Below are positions 1-6,370 of a stretch of DNA of 37,455 bases, in pieces. Origin of the DNA: Pseudodesulfovibrio sp. (GTDB lineage Bacteria; Desulfobacterota; Desulfovibrionia; Desulfovibrionales; Desulfovibrionaceae); assembly GCA_016342345.1 (NCBI GenBank), contig JAEINO010000037.1, positions 1-37,455 on the forward strand, written 5' to 3'. The notes beneath the pieces were generated by a model. It was not told the DNA's origin and did not search any database. It was given only the letters and a program-made list of their open reading frames with translations. The number at the start of each line of letters is the position of its first letter. The stretch's first letter is position 1. The position numbers and the translations under genes were made by a program.

Positions 1-116
1 ACTATGCGGACATCGCCCACTTCCATATCGAGTTCGCTCTTGATCTTGCGGGCAAATTTCTCGCCCAGCACATCGCGAACATTCGGTTTCAGCCCGACAA
101 CGACACGGCACAACAT
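1..116 (-). CDS. Phosphoribosylformylglycinamidine synthase-like protein, N-terminal fragment
   Basis: Only the first 38 or so codons are inside the window; the gene continues past base 1. The visible protein starts MLCRVVVGLKPNVRDVLGEK and then runs through a basic helix to a GDVRIV strand. A V-x-LKP-x-V-x-D-x-x-G pattern is typical of the PurS-like fold that begins the PurL proteins of Desulfovibrio, which make formylglycinamidine ribonucleotide in purine synthesis. That match is from memory of the family and rests on a short fragment. The ATG at 114-116 is supported by an AAGGAG ribosome site seven bases upstream on the minus strand. It follows the prenyl synthase gene, with a terminator-like hairpin between them. 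Confidence 0.6.
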   Translation of the reverse strand, partial: MLCRVVVGLKPNVRDVLGEKFARKIKSELDMEVGDVRI

Positions 117-137
117 CTTGATTCTCCTTGGATATAT

Positions 138-172
138 AAAAAGCAGAAAACCGGCTCGATAGTTCGATCCGG
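138..172 (-). terminator. Hairpin with U-tract between prenyl synthase and purL-like gene
   Basis: On the minus strand CCGG-A-TCGA pairs with TCGA-G-CCGG (bases 151-172, loop ACTA, one A-G mismatch), followed by TTTTCTGCTTTTT. It lies just past the prenyl synthase stop codon. The purL-like start is only about 20 bases beyond the U-tract, so this may be a leaky terminator or an attenuator. Confidence 0.55.
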
Positions 173-179
173 CCTAAAA

Positions 180-1148
180 TTACTTGGTTCTGGTCAACAC
201 GAAATCAGCAGCCTGTTCAAGCACTGTCACTTCTTCGCCAGAGGCGAATCCGGCAAGACATGCCTTGGCTTTTTCCACGTACCGGGCTGCTTCTTCGCGG
301 GTCATTTCCGAATACCGCCCCTCGCGAACCTGACTGAGAATGTCCGTACACTGGTCGTCGGACAGCGAGCCTTCCTTGAGTGCCTCAAGGAGCACTTCAC
401 TTCCGGCTTCATCGCCATCTTCCATGAGCAATATCAACGGCAGGGTCACCTTGCCTTCCTTAAGATCGCCGCCCTCGGGCTTGCCTGTCTCGGAAGTAGG
501 GGAGGCGTAATCAAGGGCATCATCCACCAACTGAAAAGCAATGCCGAGATTCAGACCGTATTCACCAGCAGCGTCTTCCTGCTCCTGCGTACCGCCAGCC
601 AGGGACACGCCGCATCGACAGGCGCACTCGATGAGCCGTGCGGTTTTGCCAATGATGATATTCATGTAGACATTCCGATCCAAAGACGGATTCTTGGAGA
701 ATTCTATTTCCTCGATCTCGCCTTCAGCGGTCTGCATAATGCCTCTGGCAAGCAGCCAGGAAAGCCGCGAGTTGCCATAACGGGCACCCATCTCGTTGGC
801 CAAGGCCAACAGGACATCACCCGCCAGGATGGTCTCGGTACGCCCGAACACCAGATGCGATGCAGCCTTGCCACGCCGCAACTCGGCATCGTCGAGATAG
901 TCGTCATGCAGAAGCGTGGCCGAATGCAGCAGTTCCAGCGAACAGGCAATGGCGTGATAATCGTCCTTGTCATAGCCCATGGCACGAGCCATGAGCAGTG
1001 TCAGCAAGGGGCGAATACGTTTTCCGCCGGACCCTATGATGTGCTTGGCAACATCCCGGACCAACCCGTTCAGCTTTTCTGTCTCAGAATCAAGAAAATC
1101 ATTGATTCCAGGCAGTTCCTTTTCAAAATAAAGCAGCAGTTCATTCAT
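180..1148 (-). CDS. Long-chain polyprenyl diphosphate synthase
   Basis: This 322-residue trans-prenyltransferase condenses isopentenyl diphosphate units onto an allylic primer. Both aspartate-rich magnesium/diphosphate motifs are present: DDYLD at residues 82-86 and DDALD at 209-213. A GGKRIRP signature is near residue 41. The length and the small residues before the first motif (SATLLH) fit a long-chain (octaprenyl or heptaprenyl type) enzyme rather than farnesyl synthase, but chain length cannot be read with certainty. mqnB lies 45 bases upstream and ubiE is in the same strand run, so the product probably becomes the menaquinone side chain. The ATG at 1148 has no clear Shine-Dalgarno site. 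Confidence 0.9.
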   Translation of the reverse strand: MNELLLYFEKELPGINDFLDSETEKLNGLVRDVAKHIIGSGGKRIRPLLTLLMARAMGYDKDDYHAIACSLELLHSATLLHDDYLDDAELRRGKAASHLVFGRTETILAGDVLLALANEMGARYGNSRLSWLLARGIMQTAEGEIEEIEFSKNPSLDRNVYMNIIIGKTARLIECACRCGVSLAGGTQEQEDAAGEYGLNLGIAFQLVDDALDYASPTSETGKPEGGDLKEGKVTLPLILLMEDGDEAGSEVLLEALKEGSLSDDQCTDILSQVREGRYSEMTREEAARYVEKAKACLAGFASGEEVTVLEQAADFVLTRTK

Positions 1149-1193
1149 ATTTAAGTATTATGTCAGGTTGCAGGTTGCGAGGCAAGCGGCCCC

Positions 1194-1883
1194 TTATCCC
1201 TTGAAAATTTCGGCTGTGATATCCCCGAGTTTGCCGAGTGCGCCGTTCAAGTCCCAATCCTCTTTTTCCCGAGAGCCAACCAAATTCGAGACTGTGCGTA
1301 CCTCAAGAAAAGGCACGCCCTTCTGAGCCGCGCAAAAGGCCAGGGCAAAGCCTTCCATGTTTTCAAGATCACCGTTGCAGGAAGTCTTGAGCCATGCGGC
1401 TCGTTCACCCGTGCCAGTCACACTGCTTACAGAGACACTCGAAGTGCGCAGGCAGGAGTCAGGCAGGGACAGTCCCATTTTCTCGGCATCGTTGACCGGA
1501 TTGAGCAGGATTCGATTCCAGATCTCCTTTTTGCCCACATGCCCAAGAGAAACACCAAGGCCCTTGGCGTCCACACTGCCTTCCTCGTCCAGCAGGCCGA
1601 ACTCGGGCCAGTCCTCCTGCCATGCGTAGCAGGCAGTACCAAGAGGATACGCACCCACGTTATAGGCTCCGGCAATGCCGAGATTGACCATGCCGGTCAC
1701 ACCAGGGCGGTCCAGAAGTCGCCCGGCGACCATGGCGGCATTGATCAAGCCAACACCTGTCACTGTCAACAGCAACGTGTGACCATTCAATTCGAACTCG
1801 ACGGCCTCTCCCTGCTTCACGGCAGGAGCGGAGGCAAAGGCGGACTTCATTTCCTTGGCAGTGGCGGTGGCGACGATGATCAT
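1194..1883 (-). CDS. mqnB: Futalosine hydrolase
   Basis: A 229-residue nucleosidase of the purine/uridine phosphorylase fold. Futalosine hydrolase cleaves futalosine to dehypoxanthine futalosine and hypoxanthine in the alternative menaquinone pathway. The N-terminal strand MIIVATATAKEM, the glycine-rich VTGVGLINAA segment, MVNLGIAGAY near residue 85 and the ENMEGFALAFCA segment near 175 (Met-Glu of the nucleoside-binding site) match this family. MTA/SAH nucleosidase is the main alternative. The choice of MqnB rests on overall resemblance and on neighbours: a prenyl synthase follows and ubiE is upstream. An AAGGA ribosome site precedes the ATG, which is 12 bases from the end of the sugar dehydrogenase gene. 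Confidence 0.85.
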   Translation of the reverse strand: MIIVATATAKEMKSAFASAPAVKQGEAVEFELNGHTLLLTVTGVGLINAAMVAGRLLDRPGVTGMVNLGIAGAYNVGAYPLGTACYAWQEDWPEFGLLDEEGSVDAKGLGVSLGHVGKKEIWNRILLNPVNDAEKMGLSLPDSCLRTSSVSVSSVTGTGERAAWLKTSCNGDLENMEGFALAFCAAQKGVPFLEVRTVSNLVGSREKEDWDLNGALGKLGDITAEIFKG

Positions 1884-1895
1884 GAGTATTCCTTG

Positions 1896-3218
1896 TTAGA
1901 GACGCCAGTAGGCGATGTTTTCCGCATCCAGTTCTTCACGCTCGAAAAAGCATTTTATGTCAATTATAAGAGCCTTGCTCGGGTCGGCAAACCAAGTCTT
2001 CAGTTCGGCCACGGGAATATCCCTGTACTCGTCGTGGGACACAGCCAGAACCAGGGCATCGAGATTCCTGAATTCATCCAACGAACTCAGTGCAATATCC
2101 AACACGCCCTTGGCTTCTTCCGGATCGGCCTTGGCGTCGTGCACCAGGGTCGTCAAACCATAATCCTGCAATTCCCGTATGACCTCCACGGCCTTGGTGT
2201 TTCGCAGGTCAGGAACGTTTTCCTTAAAGGTCAGACCGAGCACGCCAACACGTGCTCCCTTGATTTTCGTATCATTCTTGATGAGCTTCTTGACCGTGGA
2301 TTCGGCAATGAATTTTCCCATGCCGTCGTTGATCTCCCGACCGGCCAGAATGACGTGGGGATGAAAGCCCATGGATTCGGCCTTGAAGGTCAGATAGTAG
2401 GGATCAACGCCGATGCAATGACCACCCACCAGACCTGGCCTGAACGGAAGGAAATTCCATTTGGTTCCGGCAGCTTCCAGCACATCCAGAGTATCGATGC
2501 CCATGCGGTCGAAGATCATGGACAATTCATTCATGAGCGCGATATTCAGATCACGCTGAGTATTCTCGATGACCTTGGCCGCCTCTGCCGTGCGGATGTT
2601 GGCAGCCAGATGCGTTCCGGCTTCGACAATGGTTCCGTACACATCCTGCAACAGCTTGCCTGAGGCTTCATCCTGACCGGCCACCACCTTGACAATGGTT
2701 TCCAGCCGATGGACCTTGTCACCGGGGTTGATACGCTCTGGAGAATAGCCGACCCAGAAATCCTTCCCGCATTTCAGGCCGGATTCCCGTTCCAGAATAG
2801 GGACGCAGATCTCTTCGGTCAGACCGGGAAAAACCGTGGACTCATAGACCACGACACTGCCGGGCTGAAGAAATTTGCCAACAGATTCACTTGCCCCCAT
2901 GATCGGACGCAAATCAGGAGAACGAAATTCATCAATAGGCGTGGGCACAGCCACCAAAACCAGCCGGGTCGTGGCCAGCTCATAAAAATCCGAGGTAAAA
3001 GACAGATCGACATCATCGCCAACGTCTGCAAAATCAACTTCATTGGTGCGGTCGAACCCTTTATCAAGTTCCTTGACGCGCTTTTCCGACAAGTCCACAC
3101 CCACCACCTTGAAATGACGACCCAGCGCCACAGCCAAAGGCAGGCCCACATAACCAAGACCGACAATCGCGATGGAGTCAGTCTTGCTTTTCAGATCGTC
3201 AAACTGAATCATGTTCAT
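1896..3218 (-). CDS. UDP-N-acetyl-hexosamine 6-dehydrogenase (WbpA/TviB type)
   Basis: A 440-residue NAD-dependent nucleotide-sugar dehydrogenase. It shows the Rossmann motif GLGYVGLP at residues 20-27, the dimer/hinge region with ESTVFPGLTEE near 126, and the catalytic-cysteine motif GGHCIGVDPYYLT with Cys268. The HCIGVDPYYLT form is typical of the WbpA/TviB branch, which oxidises UDP-GlcNAc or UDP-GalNAc to the uronic acid for surface polysaccharide. Simple UDP-glucose dehydrogenase (Ugd) is less likely. It sits among menaquinone genes without other sugar genes. GGAG precedes the first ATG by ten bases; a second ATG lies two codons downstream. Confidence 0.88.
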   Translation of the reverse strand: MNMIQFDDLKSKTDSIAIVGLGYVGLPLAVALGRHFKVVGVDLSEKRVKELDKGFDRTNEVDFADVGDDVDLSFTSDFYELATTRLVLVAVPTPIDEFRSPDLRPIMGASESVGKFLQPGSVVVYESTVFPGLTEEICVPILERESGLKCGKDFWVGYSPERINPGDKVHRLETIVKVVAGQDEASGKLLQDVYGTIVEAGTHLAANIRTAEAAKVIENTQRDLNIALMNELSMIFDRMGIDTLDVLEAAGTKWNFLPFRPGLVGGHCIGVDPYYLTFKAESMGFHPHVILAGREINDGMGKFIAESTVKKLIKNDTKIKGARVGVLGLTFKENVPDLRNTKAVEVIRELQDYGLTTLVHDAKADPEEAKGVLDIALSSLDEFRNLDALVLAVSHDEYRDIPVAELKTWFADPSKALIIDIKCFFEREELDAENIAYWRL

Positions 3219-3281
3219 AAGTATATATCTCCGTTTATCCTTCAGGTGGACACAGTCCGAATTCCCGGCTAAAAGCGGTGT

Positions 3282-3488
3282 ATGAACATCGACTGGTCAC
3301 TTCTTTTCATCGCCGTAGGTCTGGCCCTGGTTTTCGAGGGAGTTCCCTATTTCCTGTTTGCCGAACGCATGCCGCGCATGCTCCTGACGCTTGCCGCACA
3401 ACCAGCAAAGTTCCTGCGGTTCATCGGCCTGGCCGCCATGATCCTGGGCCTGCTCATTATTTCATTTGGTCGATCTTTGACTTTCTAA
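3282..3488 (+). CDS. Small inner-membrane protein, DUF2065 (YjeT family)
   Basis: A 68-residue protein with two hydrophobic segments (about residues 5-25 and 43-64) joined by a short loop containing ERMPRMLLTLA. The FEGVPYFLFAERM region and the FLRFIGLAAMILGLLII segment are characteristic of the DUF2065/YjeT family, whose role is unknown. It is on the plus strand, divergent from the sugar dehydrogenase gene and convergent with ubiE, so it is probably transcribed alone. Confidence 0.85.
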   Translation: MNIDWSLLFIAVGLALVFEGVPYFLFAERMPRMLLTLAAQPAKFLRFIGLAAMILGLLIISFGRSLTF

Positions 3489-3552
3489 CGGTCAGGGCAG
3501 CATCAACGACCTTTCGGCGTGGCTTCAGCATTCTTCACGTGATAATCCGATC

Positions 3553-4398
3553 TTACCGGGCCTTCTTTCCGACCAAAGTCTTTTTTCCAGAACCCTGAGC
3601 CGCCTTTTTTCGGGCGGTTTTCTTTTTGGGAGCAACAGCCGCACGAACTGCTTTCGCGGATTTTTCGGCCACATGCAAGTAAACGATGCCCGACATCATC
3701 GGAACGTGATAAACCCGCTCGAACCCGGCGTCCACCAGTTCCTGCGCAAGGGCGCGCTCATCAGGAAAAGTCTTGATGGTCTCTGCCAGATAGCGATATG
3801 CGCCGGGATCACCGGAAATACGGTCGCCAATAAACGGCAGCAGCTTGTCGAGATAGAAATTATAGAGTCCCTTCCACACCCGCTTGCTACCAGTGCCGAA
3901 CTCCAGGATGCACAACCGGGAACCCGGTTTGAGCACACGGAAAAACTCGCCATAGGCATCTTCACGAGGCAGGATGTTACGAATGCCAAAAGCAATGGTA
4001 GCAGCAGACATGCACTCGTCAGGCAAGGGCAATGCGCGTCCATCAGCCTGAACCGGAAAAATTCTGTGCTCACGCCCCTTCCTGAGTTTCTTTCCCTTTC
4101 CTGCCGTGAGCATGGGTAACGCGAAATCCAGGGCCGCAACCCTGCACTCCGGGTACTGACGCAGCAACTCCACAGAAACGTCCATGGTTCCGGCAGCCAG
4201 ATCGAGAACCGTACCGCCCGGCTCGGGGCGTGCAGCCTTGGCCAGTCGATAACGCCAATAAATATCCTGACACCCGCTCAGAGCGTGATTGAGAAAATCA
4301 TACCAACCGGCAATGCGCCCAAACATGTCGGCAACGCGTCTGCCATGCTCGGCATGGGTCTGGGCACCGGTTGCGGAGGTACACTCAGGCCTAGCCAT
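3553..4398 (-). CDS. ubiE: Demethylmenaquinone methyltransferase (UbiE/MenG) with lysine-rich tail
   Basis: A SAM-dependent C-methyltransferase for the last step of menaquinone synthesis. The N-terminal MFGRIAGWYDFLNHALS region, motif I VLDLAAGTMD (residues 64-73), the AALDFALPMLTAGK segment and the IAFGIRNI motif are family signatures. A YHVPMMSGIVYLHVAEK stretch near residue 240 ends the usual fold. The protein then carries about 28 extra residues (254-281), mostly Lys, Ala and Arg, resembling a histone H1-like tail. The start is directly adjacent to the stop of the small gene upstream (TAG then ATG), so the two are probably translationally coupled. Confidence 0.92.
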   Translation of the reverse strand: MARPECTSATGAQTHAEHGRRVADMFGRIAGWYDFLNHALSGCQDIYWRYRLAKAARPEPGGTVLDLAAGTMDVSVELLRQYPECRVAALDFALPMLTAGKGKKLRKGREHRIFPVQADGRALPLPDECMSAATIAFGIRNILPREDAYGEFFRVLKPGSRLCILEFGTGSKRVWKGLYNFYLDKLLPFIGDRISGDPGAYRYLAETIKTFPDERALAQELVDAGFERVYHVPMMSGIVYLHVAEKSAKAVRAAVAPKKKTARKKAAQGSGKKTLVGKKAR

Positions 4399-4629
4399 CT
4401 ACTCGCCCTGCTCCCTGTTGTCGTCACTGTCCATCTCATCATTCTCTTCAATCAATTCGGCCTCGCGGGAACCATCCCCGGCAGTCTGACCAGTGATGGT
4501 ACGCATGATGTCCTTGAAAATGACATCGAAATTCTGTCCGAAATTATTCGGGGAAATACGCCCGACCTCGATGAACTTGATCACCACTTCCTTGGCGACC
4601 TGCAAGGCCTGCTTCTGATACTTGTCCAT
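4399..4629 (-). CDS. Small conserved hypothetical protein upstream of ubiE
   Basis: A 76-residue protein beginning MDKYQKQALQVAKEVVIKFIE and ending in a very acidic tail (EENDEMDSDDN). I do not recognise a named family. The N-terminal half is predicted helical. I chose the ATG at 4629 because GGGAGG lies seven bases upstream; an ATG at 4644 would be in front of that site and is less likely. It abuts ubiE and probably opens the transcript of the menaquinone/sugar dehydrogenase run. Confidence 0.7.
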   Translation of the reverse strand: MDKYQKQALQVAKEVVIKFIEVGRISPNNFGQNFDVIFKDIMRTITGQTAGDGSREAELIEENDEMDSDDNREQGE

Positions 4630-4653
4630 GTCACAACCTCCCATAGTGAAACT

Positions 4654-4709
4654 GAAAAAACCGCCCGGTGGGAAATGGCCTTGACCAACATGATCAGGGT
4701 GCCGGGCGG
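4654..4709 (-). terminator. Terminator-like stem with U6 tract just upstream of the small gene/ubiE transcript
   Basis: On the minus strand CCGCCCGG (4702-4709) pairs perfectly with CCGGGCGG (4661-4668) across a 33-base loop and is followed at once by TTTTTT. It lies 25-80 bases before the start codon at 4629. The loop is long for a simple terminator, so an attenuator in the leader is possible. Confidence 0.45.
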
Positions 4710-4790
4710 GGAAAAAGAAAGAAACCGAAAAGCCCCTTTCTTTTTGCGATTTCCTAACATGACGAATACCGGTTCGTCGAGCGATTTAGC

Positions 4791-4907
4791 CAGATGCCTG
4801 AAATGGTTCAGGTACAGAACGCAATAGAACAAGACTGAAACATATTCGAACACACGAGGTTTCGATTTTTTCCCCGCAACGCCACAACAAGCCCGCTTCC
4901 GGCAGCC
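4791..4907. repeat. Possible degenerate copy of the palindromic intergenic repeat
   Basis: Blocks occur in the same order as in the complete copy at 14452-14574: GGTTCAGGTACAGAACGCAA near 4805, a T-rich block GATTTTTTCC at 4864, then GCAACGCCACAACAAG near 4876. The central apex palindrome is lost. The match is by eye and weak. Confidence 0.35.
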
Positions 4908-5082
4908 GATATCGAAAAAGACCTGTTCCGGCCGAAAAGATATCCCCTCTGGAGAAACTCAGCTTTCACTTTCAACCATCTTGAAAAACTCGTTTTTCAC
5001 AAATTCCCCAGCCCCTTTTCAATTGACTTTTCAAGCGTCTGTTCCCTTGTGTTCTCCATCCCCCCTTGTTACACCTGCTCTC

Positions 5083-5595
5083 ATGTACTCATTAGATTTT
5101 CTCAAAAAGAAACGACGCACGGCTTTCGGGCAATTCTCCCGCGCCCTGTTCCTTGCGTTCGTGCTGTGTGCCGTGGTGCCGTCAAATGTTGCCTCCGAAA
5201 CCATCGGGACCGTGGACACCGTGTTTCACATGTTCTCCCGCGATGACGACATCGTGGTGGAAGCGTTCGACGACCCGAGTATTCCGGGCGTAACCTGCTA
5301 TCTGAGTCGGGCACGCAAGGGTGGCATCAAAGGAATGATCGGCGTGGCCGAGGATACCTCCGACGCATCCATCGAATGCGTCCGCACCGGCCCCATCTCG
5401 ATCCCGAAGGACATACGGGAAGGAGAAAAAGAGGGCGAACTCGTGTTCAAGAAGGACACCTCGCTCATCTTCAAGTCCATGCAGGTTGTCCGGTTCTTTG
5501 ACCAGAAACGTAACGTCATCATCTACATGGTCTACAGCGACAGGGTCGTTGAAGGCTCGCCTAAAAACAGCGTCACCTGCGTCCGGGTGGAGTAG
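5083..5595 (+). CDS. creA: CreA family periplasmic protein
   Basis: A 170-residue protein with a Lys/Arg-rich start and a hydrophobic segment (about residues 21-33, ending ASETIG), consistent with export to the periplasm. The mature part contains [37 protein letters not shown] and [11 protein letters not shown], which are the hallmark blocks of the CreA family. The molecular role of CreA is not established. I chose ATG 5083 because it leaves a normal signal peptide; a TTG at 4981 would add 34 unlikely residues. It lies one base before the M15 peptidase gene and is probably co-transcribed with it. Confidence 0.88.
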   Translation: MYSLDFLKKKRRTAFGQFSRALFLAFVLCAVVPSNVASETIGTVDTVFHMFSRDDDIVVEAFDDPSIPGVTCYLSRARKGGIKGMIGVAEDTSDASIECVRTGPISIPKDIREGEKEGELVFKKDTSLIFKSMQVVRFFDQKRNVIIYMVYSDRVVEGSPKNSVTCVRVE

Positions 5596-5596
5596 A

Positions 5597-6271
5597 ATGA
5601 ATCCACTGCTCAAAATTTTCCTGTGGGTCCCGGCGGTCTCGCTTGCCATCGTGCTGACTGGTTGCAGCCCTGTCCTTTTCGACAGCAGCCTCACCAAAGA
5701 TCAGGGGATCTATTCAAATCAACCGCCTGATGTCATGCAGAATATTCAGAAGGATCTCGTTGTCGTGCCCGTGCGCTACCATGGCATGGACGGGAGAATA
5801 CATCAGGGACAGGTTGTCATTCACAAGGCACTGGAAGATGATATCCGCACGATATTCGACGTGATCAAAAGAAAACGCTTTCCCGTCGAATCGGTTCTCC
5901 CCATTGCCCATCCCGTAATACAGAAAAAAGGGCCATACGGCTTGTCTTCTGACACAAACAACACTTCAGGATACGTATGGCGACCAATAGTCAACTCCCG
6001 CAAGCTGTCCATGCACGCCCTGGGCCTGGCAATCGACATAAATCCTCGATTGAATCCCTATATCAAGGGAGACCTCGTTCTTCCGGCCGGATCAACCTAT
6101 GATCCATCCACACCCGGAACATTTACAACAGACTCCCCGATTGTCAGGGCATTCAAGAAGCTTGGCTGGGAATGGGGTGGCGACTGGACACAGGGAGCCA
6201 TCGACTACATGCACTTCCAGAAAATTCCACAGAACTTGGAAAACTGGGTGAAAGAGCACAGAAAAAACTAA
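5597..6271 (+). CDS. M15-family peptidoglycan carboxypeptidase/endopeptidase lipoprotein
   Basis: A 224-residue lipoprotein with lipobox LTGC and the lipidated cysteine at residue 23. The C-terminal half carries the zinc ligands of the M15 (VanY/CwlK-like) peptidases: SMHALGLAIDIN with His140 and Asp147, and DYMHFQ with His206 and neighbouring Asp203. Such enzymes cut D-Ala-D-Ala or L-Ala-D-Glu bonds in cell-wall peptides; which one cannot be decided here. The protein would be anchored in the envelope on the periplasmic face. The start codon begins one base after the creA stop, so translation is probably coupled. Confidence 0.85.
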   Translation: MNPLLKIFLWVPAVSLAIVLTGCSPVLFDSSLTKDQGIYSNQPPDVMQNIQKDLVVVPVRYHGMDGRIHQGQVVIHKALEDDIRTIFDVIKRKRFPVESVLPIAHPVIQKKGPYGLSSDTNNTSGYVWRPIVNSRKLSMHALGLAIDINPRLNPYIKGDLVLPAGSTYDPSTPGTFTTDSPIVRAFKKLGWEWGGDWTQGAIDYMHFQKIPQNLENWVKEHRKN

Positions 6272-6320
6272 CGCTCAAAAAAGCGTGACGAAATAACCCG
6301 CAATTACAAAACAAAAAAGA

Positions 6321-6352
6321 AAGCCGACATCCATAAGGATATCGGCCTTTTT
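6321..6352. terminator. Bidirectional terminator between M15 peptidase and secA
   Basis: GCCGACATCC (6323-6332) and GGATATCGGC (6337-6346) form a ten-base stem with one G-U type pair and an ATAA loop. A T-tract follows on the plus strand (6348-6352) and an A-rich run precedes it (6312-6322), which gives a U-tract on the minus strand. It can end both convergent transcripts. Confidence 0.85.
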
Positions 6353-6370
6353 CATTGATTCATTCTTGTG

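Larger units (their letters stand above)
4630..5082. other. Intergenic region between divergent small gene/ubiE and creA
   Basis: About 450 bases without a supportable gene. It holds the terminator-like stem at 4654-4709, an A/T-rich inverted repeat (4712-4721 with 4736-4745, ten bases each arm) and a possible degenerate copy of the palindromic repeat family at about 4791-4907. The promoters for both flanking transcripts should lie here, but I could not pick convincing boxes. Confidence 0.5.

Noticed and set aside
1539..2663. Plus-strand open frame of about 374 codons
   Set aside because: Antisense to mqnB and the sugar dehydrogenase, both of which carry full family signatures; no motif on the plus strand.
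4285..4827. Plus-strand open frame of about 180 codons over ubiE and the small gene
   Set aside because: No ribosome site or family resemblance, and it is antisense to ubiE, which is certain.
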